Below, piece by piece: positions 35,760 through 44,316 of a stretch of 64,000 nucleotides of DNA. Under the pieces are notes generated by a model. It was not told the origin of the DNA. It did no database searches and saw only the letters and a program-made list of their open reading frames with translations. Made by a program: the position numbers and the translations under genes. The stretch comes from Flavobacterium tistrianum (GTDB lineage: Bacteria > Bacteroidota > Bacteroidia > Flavobacteriales > Flavobacteriaceae), in NCBI RefSeq assembly GCF_003254545.1, contig NZ_QJRH01000059.1, positions 38,634 to 102,633 on the forward strand. The letters are read 5' to 3'. Each line of letters opens with the position of its first letter. Position 1 is the first letter of the stretch.

Positions 35760-36284
35760 TTAATTATTTATCAATTTTGAATTTATAGATAAAACTTGCC
35801 CCTTTTTATCTTGCATTTTTTGAATATCTCGTTCCATTAATTGCACCATCTTTTTAGGAAGCCCTTCTATAACATAATCATCTGTATAAAATTCTTTATT
35901 ATAATATAGTTCTCCTCCTTCGTAACTGCTGTCACTAAACGAAAAACAATCTTTTCTTCGATTTTTATACATTTTTATAAATCTTCGTTCAAAATAATAT
36001 CGACTCAAGGGGTATTCTTTTATTTCTATTACATTTCCTAGAAAATTTATTTTTTCAACAGTAATTAATTCTTTTTCAGAATCTATTGTAAATTTTAAAT
36101 TCATCGAAGCTACAAATGCCAAAGTGCCACAAAGCAAGAAAAATATAAACCAAAAGACTACTGCTATTATTGAACCGCTAAATGCTGAAAATATAATTAT
36201 TAGTAATGCAACAATTATATAAATTATAAATTGGTCTTTTTTAGATGACTGATAAACTTTGACGTTTTCGTTTACTATTTCCAT
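35760..36284 (-). CDS. Small membrane protein, unknown function
   Basis: 174 residues with two hydrophobic spans (about residues 18-60) and a soluble C-terminal part with aromatic and basic residues, [10 protein letters not shown]. The central part may be a PH-like or DUF-type fold, but no family is recognised. It is immediately upstream of kdsB (two-base gap), so the two are probably one transcript, though a functional link is not implied. Confidence 0.7.
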   Translation of the reverse strand: MEIVNENVKVYQSSKKDQFIIYIIVALLIIIFSAFSGSIIAVVFWFIFFLLCGTLAFVASMNLKFTIDSEKELITVEKINFLGNVIEIKEYPLSRYYFERRFIKMYKNRRKDCFSFSDSSYEGGELYYNKEFYTDDYVIEGLPKKMVQLMERDIQKMQDKKGQVLSINSKLINN

Positions 36285-36398
36285 ATCAAAACAAATATAC
36301 TATACATCAAGAGCTTTATAAAATATATTTATAACATATTTCTTAAAGCATTGCATTTTAGTTTCTTATAATATTTTTACTTTTATAAGAAAAAAACC

Positions 36399-37733
36399 AT
36401 GAAAAGAAACTTTACTTCTCTCCTGCTCTATTTCTTTTTAATTCTAAGTTTAAATACTTTCTCACAAACTGGCAATTCCAATATCTTAAATCCGTTTTCT
36501 AATCGCATTTTTTCAGGAAAAGGATATCAGCCTTTGCAAGATTTAAAATGGAAATTTAAAACCGAGGGTAAAATCTTTTCTTCTCCAATCGTTCAAAACG
36601 GAATCGTATATATTGGCAGTGAAGATGGTTATTTCTATGCTGTCGATGAAAAATCTGGAAACTTAAAATGGAAATTTAAAACCAATGGAGCCGTTCACAG
36701 TTCCGCAAGTATTTATAATGATATTGTCTATTTTGGAAGTTTTGACGGACATTATTATGCTGTAAATGCTAAAACTGGAAAAGAAATATGGCGATTTAAA
36801 ACCAAAGGCGAACACTGGTATAGCGAAATTGGAATGTGGGGCATGAAACCCAACGATTTACTCATGGCCGATTTATGGGATTTTTATCTTTCGACACCAG
36901 TTATTTATTTAGACAATAAGTCGGCATTTGTAATTTTCGGAAGCAGCGATGGAAACATGTACGCTCTTGATTCTAAAACTGGAATTTTGAAATGGAATTT
37001 CCAAACAAAAGCTGCTATACACAGCACTCCAATTTTAGAAAAAAGCACCATTTATTTTGGCGGATGGGATGGCATTTTATATGCTTTGGATTGTAAAACA
37101 GGAAAAGAAAAATGGAAATTTACTACCGAAATTAAAACAGGTTTTACTGGAATTCAGGCTTCTGCAACCGTTTCTGATGGCAAAGTATATTTTGGTGCTA
37201 GAGACCCTTATTTGTTTGCACTAGATGCCGAAACAGGAAAAGTAATCTGGAAATACAATGCTGAAAACTCTTGGATTTTGAGTACGGCTGTTATTAAAGA
37301 CAATATACTTTATGTGGGAACTTCAGATACTTACGCTTTATTGGCATTAGATGCAAAAACAGGAAAAGAAAAATATAGATTTAAAGGAAACGGATATGTG
37401 TATTCTTCACCTGCAATTGCCGGAAATACAATTTATTTTGGAGATTTTACAGGGAATTTCTTTGACTTAAACTTGCTTTCCGACGGAAAAGAATCACATA
37501 TAATTCCAACCGAAAACAGAAATAAATATGCGGGCAGCACTCTCAAAAATAATCTTTTAGATTTTGGATTCGTAGCCCAAAAAGCTGATTTGTCTATTTA
37601 TGCCGAAAATCAAAAAGTCCTGGATGAATTTTACAAATTAGGTTCAATTGTTTCTTCGCCCTTCATCAGTAATAATGTTATTTTTTATGGAAGTGCAGAT
37701 GGTTATTTATATGCTTATAATTTGAGAAAATAA
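36399..37733 (+). CDS. PQQ-type beta-propeller repeat protein, secreted
   Basis: 444 residues with a signal peptide (ends S-Q-T at about residue 24). At least seven repeats of the PQQ-propeller type follow, each carrying Y-F-G-S-x-D-G-x-x-Y-A-x-D-x-K-T-G and W-x-F-K-T. The quinoprotein catalytic residues are not evident, so it may be a BamB-like scaffold rather than a dehydrogenase. It is periplasmic or outer-membrane associated. Convergent with ygiD, one base apart. Confidence 0.88.
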   Translation: MKRNFTSLLLYFFLILSLNTFSQTGNSNILNPFSNRIFSGKGYQPLQDLKWKFKTEGKIFSSPIVQNGIVYIGSEDGYFYAVDEKSGNLKWKFKTNGAVHSSASIYNDIVYFGSFDGHYYAVNAKTGKEIWRFKTKGEHWYSEIGMWGMKPNDLLMADLWDFYLSTPVIYLDNKSAFVIFGSSDGNMYALDSKTGILKWNFQTKAAIHSTPILEKSTIYFGGWDGILYALDCKTGKEKWKFTTEIKTGFTGIQASATVSDGKVYFGARDPYLFALDAETGKVIWKYNAENSWILSTAVIKDNILYVGTSDTYALLALDAKTGKEKYRFKGNGYVYSSPAIAGNTIYFGDFTGNFFDLNLLSDGKESHIIPTENRNKYAGSTLKNNLLDFGFVAQKADLSIYAENQKVLDEFYKLGSIVSSPFISNNVIFYGSADGYLYAYNLRK

Positions 37734-37734
37734 A

Positions 37735-38565
37735 TTACATAATTTTTACAGAAGTCATGCTTAAAGAACCTGCTAATAGCTTATCATTAAACAAATCCAA
37801 TTCATCAGTTTTATCTTTTAAACCTAAAGTATACAATAACGGAAGATAATGTTCTGGTGTTGGAACTGCCATTTGAACCGCTTTATTTAGTTTTTCGAAA
37901 TCAATTAAAGGTTGGAAATTTCCATCCAACAAATAATTATTTACAGTTTCTCGAGCTTCAATTGCCCAATCGTAGCCGTAATTGTCTTTATCAAAATTTC
38001 TAAAATCGACCATTCTAAGATTGTGAACAATATTGCCACTTCCGATAATTAAAACGCCTTTGTAGCGAAGCGCTTGCAGTTTCTGAGCTAATTCAAAATG
38101 ATATTGTCCCGATTTGGTATAATCAATACTCAGCTGAATAACAGGAACATCTGCATTTGGATATAAATGTTTAATTACACTCCAAGCTCCGTGATCTAAT
38201 CCCCAATATTCATCTAATTCGACCATTACGGGATCTAAGAGTTTTTTAGTTTCAATCGCTAATTCTGGACTTCCTTTTGCTGGATATTGAACATCAAAAA
38301 GTGCTTGCGGAAAACCTCCAAAATCATGAATCGTTCGTGGCATTTCCATTGCGGTTACTTTTGTTCCTTTGGTAAACCAATGTGCAGAAACGCATAAAAT
38401 AGCGTTGGGTTGTGGCAGTGTTTTTGCCAGATTGCGAAAACCAGTCACAAACTGATTTTCTTCAATTGCATTCATTGGGCTGCCGTGTCCTAAAAATAGA
38501 ACCGGCATTTTATCGGTATTCGAAAACGTAGATGAAATCGAATGTAAGTCGTTTAGTGTTGTCAT
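37735..38565 (-). CDS. ygiD: 4,5-DOPA dioxygenase extradiol-type enzyme
   Basis: 276 residues, LigB-like extradiol dioxygenase fold. The N-terminal F-L-G-H-G-S-P-M-N and the A-L-L-C-V-S-A-H-W-F-like segment carry His metal ligands; further His are in L-D-H-G-A-W and N-I-V-H-N. E. coli YgiD opens the ring of L-DOPA; the true substrate here is not known. Its stop is one base from the stop of the convergent propeller gene. Confidence 0.9.
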   Translation of the reverse strand: MTTLNDLHSISSTFSNTDKMPVLFLGHGSPMNAIEENQFVTGFRNLAKTLPQPNAILCVSAHWFTKGTKVTAMEMPRTIHDFGGFPQALFDVQYPAKGSPELAIETKKLLDPVMVELDEYWGLDHGAWSVIKHLYPNADVPVIQLSIDYTKSGQYHFELAQKLQALRYKGVLIIGSGNIVHNLRMVDFRNFDKDNYGYDWAIEARETVNNYLLDGNFQPLIDFEKLNKAVQMAVPTPEHYLPLLYTLGLKDKTDELDLFNDKLLAGSLSMTSVKIM

Positions 38566-38577
38566 TTTTACTTTTTT

Positions 38578-38766
38578 TTGCCACAGATTAAACGGATTTT
38601 CACAGATTTAAAATGGTGTGATGCTTAATTTTTGTTTCTCGCAGATTGAGCAGATTGAGCAGATTGTTTGATTGCGTTTTTTAAATTAATAATCCGTTCA
38701 ATCTGCGAGAGGAATTTAAACGCATTCAAAAAAAATCTTTTTAATCCTTTTAATCTGTGGCTAAAA
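38578..38766. repeat. Nested inverted repeats between ygiD and the helicase gene
   Basis: Outer arms: TTTGCCACAGATTAAACGGA (from 38578) against the matching ATCCTTTTAATCTGTGGCTA-like end (to 38766). Inner arms: CTCGCAGATTGAGCAGATTG, beginning a three-fold 9-base tandem GCAGATTGA, against AATCTGCGAGAGG near 38700-38712. It fills the gap with no gene. Confidence 0.7.
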
Positions 38767-38767
38767 T

Positions 38768-40177
38768 TTACTCTTCAAAGCTCTCGTCCTTAAAGCCTAT
38801 CAAATATAGCTTATTTTTAGCACGTGTCATAGCGGTGTAAAGCCATCTAATATAATCGGTATCAATTCCATTTGGTAGAAATGGCTGTTCGATAAAAACC
38901 GTATTCCATTGTCCACCTTGCGATTTATGACAGGTTATTGCGTATGAAAATTTAACTTGAAGTCCATTAAAATATTCATTTTCTTTTACCTTTTGAAATC
39001 TCTTGTACTTGGTTGGTTCGTCTTCGTAATCTTTCATCACTTCTTCGTATAGACGATTTGATTCTTCATACGTTAAAGAAGGCGATTCGCTAGTTAAAGT
39101 ATCTAGAATTAAAACCGTTTCAAAAGGCTTTTGTTCTGGATAATCGACCATTCTTATTTTTACTTTCGCAAACTTAAATCCGTACAATTCTTTAATTCCG
39201 AAAAGTTCTAAGACTTCTATAATGTCGCCATTGGCAATAAATCCAGCTTCGTCGGTTTCTTTCAGCCAGAAATAATTATTCTTAACTACCATCAAGAAAT
39301 CACCTACCGAAAGTTCGCTTTCTTTAAATAAAATTCGGCTTCTAATCTGCTCATTGTACTGATTGGCACGTTTATTAGAACGAACAATAAAAGCAGTATC
39401 TTCAATACTATAATTACTGTATGCCGAATTTATCGCATCTTGAATATCATAACCATCCGTCAAGCGAACAATATCTTTAAACTTCTTTACATTGAATCGG
39501 AACTCGGTAATGAAGCTTTCTTTGAGCAATTCTCGTAATTCTGTTGCATTGTACAAAATCCCTGAGCTTTCTTCCTGACGCATTACTTCATCCAATTCGA
39601 TATGATCAATTTCTTTGCTGTAATGAAAACCCAAAGTATCAATATCCAAAGCAGGACTAACATCCAAATTGACTGGCGGAAGCTGAGCCGTATCTCCTAA
39701 AAGTATCATTTTACAATTTTGGCCAGAATAGACATAATTGATCAAATCGTCTAGAAGTGAACCGCTATCTAAAGTACTATCTGAAATCATCGAAGCTTCA
39801 TCGACGATAAAAATGGTGTTTTTATGTTTGTTGACTTGTTTGGTAAAAGCAACTCCTCCACCAGAGGATTTCTTCGGAAAATATATTTTTTTATGAATCG
39901 TAAAAGCTGGATTATTAGAATAATTGGCAATTACTTTTGCTGCACGTCCCGTTGGCGCCAATAAAACGTACTTTTTATTGATATCGCCTAAATTATTGAC
40001 AATGGTCGAAATAACGGTTGTTTTTCCGGTTCCGGCATATCCTTTCAAAACAAAAATAGTATCGTTTTGAGGTTCAGTCAGGAATATTGCAATTTTCTGA
40101 AAAAAAATATCCTGCTTATATGTTGGAGGAAAAGGAAATCGTTTTTGTAAAATACCGTAAAACTGTGCAGAATTCAT
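38768..40177 (-). CDS. RecD-like ATP-dependent helicase (UvrD-type superfamily 1)
   Basis: 469 residues from the ATG at 40177; the longer frame to 40225 adds residues derived from the adjacent repeat region. Walker A is GYAGTGKT (residues 46-53), Walker B V-D-E-A-S-M-I-S-D. The C-terminal helicase motifs T-C-H-K-S-Q-G-G-Q-W and Y-T-A-M-T-R-A fit SF1 RecD/TraA-like enzymes. It lacks an N-terminal RecD2-type OB or HhH region. Role: DNA unwinding in repair, or recombination; partner unknown. Confidence 0.88.
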   Translation of the reverse strand: MNSAQFYGILQKRFPFPPTYKQDIFFQKIAIFLTEPQNDTIFVLKGYAGTGKTTVISTIVNNLGDINKKYVLLAPTGRAAKVIANYSNNPAFTIHKKIYFPKKSSGGGVAFTKQVNKHKNTIFIVDEASMISDSTLDSGSLLDDLINYVYSGQNCKMILLGDTAQLPPVNLDVSPALDIDTLGFHYSKEIDHIELDEVMRQEESSGILYNATELRELLKESFITEFRFNVKKFKDIVRLTDGYDIQDAINSAYSNYSIEDTAFIVRSNKRANQYNEQIRSRILFKESELSVGDFLMVVKNNYFWLKETDEAGFIANGDIIEVLELFGIKELYGFKFAKVKIRMVDYPEQKPFETVLILDTLTSESPSLTYEESNRLYEEVMKDYEDEPTKYKRFQKVKENEYFNGLQVKFSYAITCHKSQGGQWNTVFIEQPFLPNGIDTDYIRWLYTAMTRAKNKLYLIGFKDESFEE

Positions 40178-40216
40178 AAAATAATATTGAAATACAAAGG
40201 TCGCTTTTTTTAATGG

Positions 40217-40292
40217 CAATGACAAAATTCAATTTCAATGTCAATTTCAATGTCAATTTCAATTTCAATGTCAATTTCAATGACAAAATCAA
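40217..40292. repeat. 12-base tandem repeat (AATTTCAATGTC)
   Basis: About four and a half copies of AATTTCAATGTC between 40229 and 40283, framed on each side by CAATGACAAAAT. An inverted copy of sixteen bases, ATTGAAATTGACATTG, lies at 40442-40457 over the promoter of the next gene. The rest of the 40178-40535 gap is AT-rich and holds no gene. Confidence 0.8.
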
Positions 40293-40454
40293 GTTTAATA
40301 TGAAAATTAAAAACAATCTCTAAACTTAAATTCTAATTACATACTTAAATAACTGATAATAAACAAAATGATAACATTCTGCTAACTTTCTTGCAATATT
40401 AAATTTTGAAATTGCATGTTATTTAAGTCTTTTTCATTGATATTGAAATTGACA

Positions 40455-40481
40455 TTGTTATTTTTTTTATTTGTAAGTTTG
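40455..40481 (+). promoter_or_regulatory. Promoter of the DUF3822-rsmD pair
   Basis: TTG (40455-40457), 16 bases, TAAGTTTG (40474-40481). The spacing is a base short of usual. It supports the ATG at 40536 over 40416. Confidence 0.5.
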
Positions 40482-40535
40482 TGGTCGCTTAAATTCTTTC
40501 TTGATTTAAAACAGGTAACGAATTGTAAATCAACT

Positions 40536-41357
40536 ATGTCATTACAAAATACTAACATTACTTCAAAAAATTACAGAAAACTTTCTATTCAAGTTTCCCT
40601 GACTGGATTTTCATACTGCTGTTTTGATACTTTAAACAATGTCATTACTTCTTTTAAAGAAATAAAGTTTGACACCACTAGCAAAACAAGCCGAATAGAA
40701 GATTTATTCAGCAATGCTTTCAAGGTTAATCCTGAATTAAAAGAAACTTACGACGAAGTAATGGTTATCCATAATAACAATTTTTCGACTTTTGTTCCAA
40801 CTGCTTTATTTGATGAGAATTATTTAGGAAGTTATTTACAATACACTACCAAAGTATTTGAAACAGACCACTTTACTTTTGATCAAATTCCTAATTACCA
40901 GATGAATTCGGTTTATATTCCGTATGTGAATATCAACAATTTCCTGATCGATAATGTGGGCTCTTTTAATTCTAAACATGCCAATACCATTTTGGTCGAA
41001 AAAATTCTGGACAACTCAAGAAACAATGATGACAAGAAAATGATCGTGAATTTTAATCCTGGTAATTTTGAAATTATCGTGGTGCAGAATCAGAAACTTT
41101 TATTGTTTAATACGTTCGAATACAATACTCCAGAAGATTTTATCTACTACATTTTATTTACAGCTGAGCAAATGGGCATGAATCCTGAAAGTTTCAAATT
41201 AGAATTATTGGGTACAATTTCAGAAAATGATCCATTTTATGCTATAGCTTACAAGTACGTGCGCCATATTTCTTTCATGGATGTCTCAAACCTAAAAGAA
41301 AGAAACAGCTTTACAACAGCTCAAAATCAAAAACATTATATCTTATTTCAATCATGA
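40536..41357 (+). CDS. DUF3822 family protein
   Basis: 273 residues from the ATG at 40536; the frame opens earlier at 40416, but the promoter and tandem-repeat-derived sequence lie there. It has the DUF3822 pattern, an actin-like-ATPase-related fold (family knowledge, low detail), with the F-N-P-G-N-F-E-I-I-V-V and L-E-L-L-G-T-I-S segments. It overlaps the rsmD start by four bases (ATGA), so the two are translationally coupled, a conserved pairing in Flavobacteriaceae. Confidence 0.8.
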   Translation: MSLQNTNITSKNYRKLSIQVSLTGFSYCCFDTLNNVITSFKEIKFDTTSKTSRIEDLFSNAFKVNPELKETYDEVMVIHNNNFSTFVPTALFDENYLGSYLQYTTKVFETDHFTFDQIPNYQMNSVYIPYVNINNFLIDNVGSFNSKHANTILVEKILDNSRNNDDKKMIVNFNPGNFEIIVVQNQKLLLFNTFEYNTPEDFIYYILFTAEQMGMNPESFKLELLGTISENDPFYAIAYKYVRHISFMDVSNLKERNSFTTAQNQKHYILFQS

Positions 41358-41959
41358 GAATCATTTCAGGAAAATACAAAGGACGCCGTATTAATCCGCC
41401 AAAAAATCTACCTGTAAGACCAACGACTGATATGAGTAAAGAAGCATTGTTTAATGTTTTGAATAATCATTTTCATTTTGACAGCTTAAAGGTTTTAGAT
41501 CTTTTTTCGGGAACAGGAAACATAAGCTATGAATTTGCTTCACGCGGAAGCGCTCCTATCACCTCTGTGGATGGCGATTTCGGATGCGTAAAATTCATCA
41601 AACAAGTTTCATCAGAATATGATTTTGATATTGCCGCAACCAAAAGCGATGTTTTTAAGTTTTTAGAAAACTGCAAAACTACGTATGATATTATCTTCGC
41701 TGATCCACCTTACGGATTGGATCAGGCAACTTTTGAGAAAATTGTTCTAACAGTTTTTGAAAGAGATTTATTGGAAGAAGATGGAATGATGATTATAGAA
41801 CATTCAAAATATACCAAATTGGATCATCTGAGTAATTTTTCTTTCCAGAAAAGTTATGGCGGTTCTTTTTTTAGTTTCTTCGAATTAAATTCGACTGATG
41901 ATGATGAAGAATTACCGCACGATGACTCTAAAAAAGAATCTGAAGAAGATGAAGGGTAA
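41354..41959 (+). CDS. rsmD: 16S rRNA m2G966 methyltransferase-like (RsmD family)
   Basis: 201 residues. AdoMet motif I is D-L-F-S-G-T-G-N (residues 49-56) and the base-binding motif IV is A-D-P-P-Y-G, as in RsmD. The N terminus M-R-I-I-S-G-K-Y-K-G-R-R is typical. The last 20 or so residues are acidic (Asp, Glu, Lys) and look like an appended disordered tail. It modifies small-subunit rRNA. Overlaps DUF3822. Confidence 0.92.
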   Translation: MRIISGKYKGRRINPPKNLPVRPTTDMSKEALFNVLNNHFHFDSLKVLDLFSGTGNISYEFASRGSAPITSVDGDFGCVKFIKQVSSEYDFDIAATKSDVFKFLENCKTTYDIIFADPPYGLDQATFEKIVLTVFERDLLEEDGMMIIEHSKYTKLDHLSNFSFQKSYGGSFFSFFELNSTDDDEELPHDDSKKESEEDEG

Positions 41960-41983
41960 TTTTTTTTTAAAATTCCAATATTT

Positions 41984-42070
41984 GAAATTCCAAATTCCAA
42001 TCTCAACGCTTCTGAGAAAATTGGAATTTGGAATTTTTATTTTTTGGAATTTTTATTTTTTGGAATTTTA
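41984..42070. repeat. TTCCAAATTCCAA repeat element, second copy
   Basis: GAAATTCCAAATTCCAA (41984-42000) faces TTGGAATTTGGAATTT (42021-42036). It is followed by two near-identical units of TTTTTTGGAATTTTTAT to 42070. It separates the convergent rsmD and barrel genes. Confidence 0.75.
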
Positions 42071-42074
42071 AACC

Positions 42075-44189
42075 TTATCTGATTCTATTTTCACTTTCGT
42101 TGACACTTTTTTCTTTGAATTCAGAATCTTTGATTTTTCCGAAAGAATAACGAAAGGATAGAGAAATAGCATTAGCATCGACTAAATATCTAGCTCTCGA
42201 GCTTATAGTATTAATTGTAAATTTTTCAGTGTAAATAGTGTTTTTAAAAATATCATTGTAGTTCAACGTACAATTCCAGTTCTTGCCAAACGATTTTGCC
42301 AGAGACAAATCAAAAATCAACTTAGCATTTCGTTCAAAAACACCTTCTTTTTGTTTAGTAGCTCCCCAAAAAGACAGAACAAACGTGAAATCTTTTGGTA
42401 ATTTGAAGGTGTTATTGGAATAGTAATACAAATACGTTCTAGAAGAATTAAAAACTGCCGATTGGTCTTCAATTTTATTAGTTGCAAAAATTAAAGAATT
42501 AGTGTTGGTCCAAATTTTATAAGCAAATGGCAAGGTAAACTCAATATTATAACCTGATTCTTTCTGAAAGTTTTTCTCTGTAAAAGTTAAAATATTTCCT
42601 TGACTGTCAAAAACAAAATCTTGGTAAACGGGGTTTTTATTTTGATATAAAGTCAATTTTAAAGATTTATCGTTATACTGAAAAGCGGTAGAAATTACAT
42701 CCATAAATGTTGGTCCCAAATTGATGTTGCTTCCATAAATAAAATACGGATTTATATAAGTCGCGATCATACTCAAAGAAGAATAATTGGGTCTTGAAAC
42801 ACTTTTAGAATAATCGAAACTTATAGATTTTGTGCTGTCTATTGAAAAAGAAAACTGCGCTTTTGGGAATAAGTTAGCGTAATTTTTATCGATTGAAGCT
42901 TCTTGTTCTGTACTGTATTTTCCGCTTACTTTGGTGTTTTCTAGTCGTAATCCTATCGAAAAATCTACCTTCTTAATTTTTCCCGAAAGCTGAGAATAAG
43001 CAGCTAAATTTTCTTCTCTAAAATTATAACTGAAAACTGTATTATAATTTTGCTGATAATCAAAAACATCATAATCTGATCGAGATTTTGCAGCCGAATA
43101 AAGTCCGCCGTACTCCCAGTTCATTTCATTTTTGAACTTTTTTTCTAAATTAACTCGCCCTGAAAAAACATCCACATTAAACTTTTGATCGCGGTTTTGA
43201 GACAACTCCAATGCGTTTTCATTAAAACTATTTTGAACCAAACTCCACAAATGCTGATTAAAATTTGAAACTTGAAAACCAGCAAACAATTTGGTATTGA
43301 TAGCTTCTATTTTCTTTGAATAATTTGTAATTGAATTAATGAAATTCTTATCGCTTGCATTATCGCTAAAAGTAAAAACATTATTTATTTCATCTTTATT
43401 CTGATTAAATGTAAACGTGTTAATGCCGAAAGTATCACCTTGCCTTTTGCCATTTACATTGATAGACAAATAATCTTCTTCATTTATTTTGTAAAATATT
43501 CCTCCACCAAAAACATATTGATTTCTGTAAGTAGTAGCAGAAACATCATAATCTGAAATAATTGCTGCCTGCGGAATCTGATATGCAATACTGTGATTTT
43601 CCCAAGGATTTAAACGGTTGTAATTAAAATTGGCTTTCCATTCCACTTTATTTTTTTTGAAACTCGAATTGAATCCTAAATAATTATTGTAATTTCTTTT
43701 GAACGAAGCCGTTTCAGAAATATCAGTTTTAAAACCTTCTTTTCTGCTTAGTTTTCTTGTAATTAAAATTACCGCACGGCCTTCTGCTTCGTATTTTGAA
43801 GATGGATTTTGAATGATTTCAATTGTTTTGATGTCGCTCACAGCCAGAGCGTTCAGTTCGTTCATTCCTACTCTCTGGTTATCAATATAAATCAACGGTG
43901 TTCCTTTTCCAACTACAGAGATATTTTCACGATCTGCACTTACTAGAACAGTTGGCAGTTTTGAAAGTAAATCCACAGGATTTGGAATTGAATTGTAAAC
44001 CGAATTGGCAACGTCAACTTTTATATTTCCGTTTGAATTTGTAAAAGTCTTTTTCTCCTGACTGATGACAATTTCGTCTAATTGATTTGAAATTGAATCT
44101 TTTGGCGTTACACTCTGTGCATTAGCAATATAGGAAGGACAAAAAAGTAAAAGTGTAATAAGAAGTTTTAAAGGCAAATAAATATTCAT
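42075..44189 (-). CDS. TonB-dependent-like outer-membrane beta-barrel protein (OMP_b-brl_3 type)
   Basis: 704 residues with a signal peptide (ends near N-A-Q-S). A plug-like domain follows at about residues 40-150, with L-L-S-K-L-P-T-V and E-I-I-Q-N-P-S-S-K-Y-E-A-E-G, then a long C-terminal barrel of alternating strands. It lacks the N-terminal CarboxypepD_reg domain usually found in front of the plug in Bacteroidota members. No SusD partner is next to it. It is divergent from a two-component system, and its promoter region carries three phased direct repeats, so it is probably controlled by that system. Confidence 0.88.
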   Translation of the reverse strand: MNIYLPLKLLITLLLFCPSYIANAQSVTPKDSISNQLDEIVISQEKKTFTNSNGNIKVDVANSVYNSIPNPVDLLSKLPTVLVSADRENISVVGKGTPLIYIDNQRVGMNELNALAVSDIKTIEIIQNPSSKYEAEGRAVILITRKLSRKEGFKTDISETASFKRNYNNYLGFNSSFKKNKVEWKANFNYNRLNPWENHSIAYQIPQAAIISDYDVSATTYRNQYVFGGGIFYKINEEDYLSINVNGKRQGDTFGINTFTFNQNKDEINNVFTFSDNASDKNFINSITNYSKKIEAINTKLFAGFQVSNFNQHLWSLVQNSFNENALELSQNRDQKFNVDVFSGRVNLEKKFKNEMNWEYGGLYSAAKSRSDYDVFDYQQNYNTVFSYNFREENLAAYSQLSGKIKKVDFSIGLRLENTKVSGKYSTEQEASIDKNYANLFPKAQFSFSIDSTKSISFDYSKSVSRPNYSSLSMIATYINPYFIYGSNINLGPTFMDVISTAFQYNDKSLKLTLYQNKNPVYQDFVFDSQGNILTFTEKNFQKESGYNIEFTLPFAYKIWTNTNSLIFATNKIEDQSAVFNSSRTYLYYYSNNTFKLPKDFTFVLSFWGATKQKEGVFERNAKLIFDLSLAKSFGKNWNCTLNYNDIFKNTIYTEKFTINTISSRARYLVDANAISLSFRYSFGKIKDSEFKEKSVNESENRIR

Positions 44190-44241
44190 TTTAAATTGAT
44201 TAGTGTTGCTGCAAAAATGCTTTGAAAACCTGGTTGTGAAA

Positions 44242-44269
44242 GTTAATCGTAGGTTAATGGAGAGTTAAT
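44242..44269. promoter_or_regulatory. Three GTTAAT direct repeats at 11-base spacing, probable response-regulator site
   Basis: GTTAAT occurs at 44242-44247, 44253-44258 and 44264-44269, exactly 11 bases apart, one helical turn. They lie between the outer-membrane barrel gene and the divergent kinase/regulator pair. OmpR/PhoB-class regulators bind such phased direct repeats. Confidence 0.7.
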
Positions 44270-44316
44270 CTGCCATTTGTATGGTAAAAGCACGTATTTT
44301 TGAAACAGAATTCCGA

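Noticed and set aside
38641..38668. Short 9-base tandem as a CRISPR or phase-variable coding repeat
   Set aside because: It is non-coding, only three units, and part of the nested palindrome.
40116..40316. Minus-strand Leu/Lys/Thr repeat frame
   Set aside because: It translates the 12-base tandem repeat; the true helicase start is at 40177.
40416..40535. N-terminal extension of DUF3822
   Set aside because: Hydrophobic-looking but derived from the promoter region and the inverted copy of the 12-base repeat.
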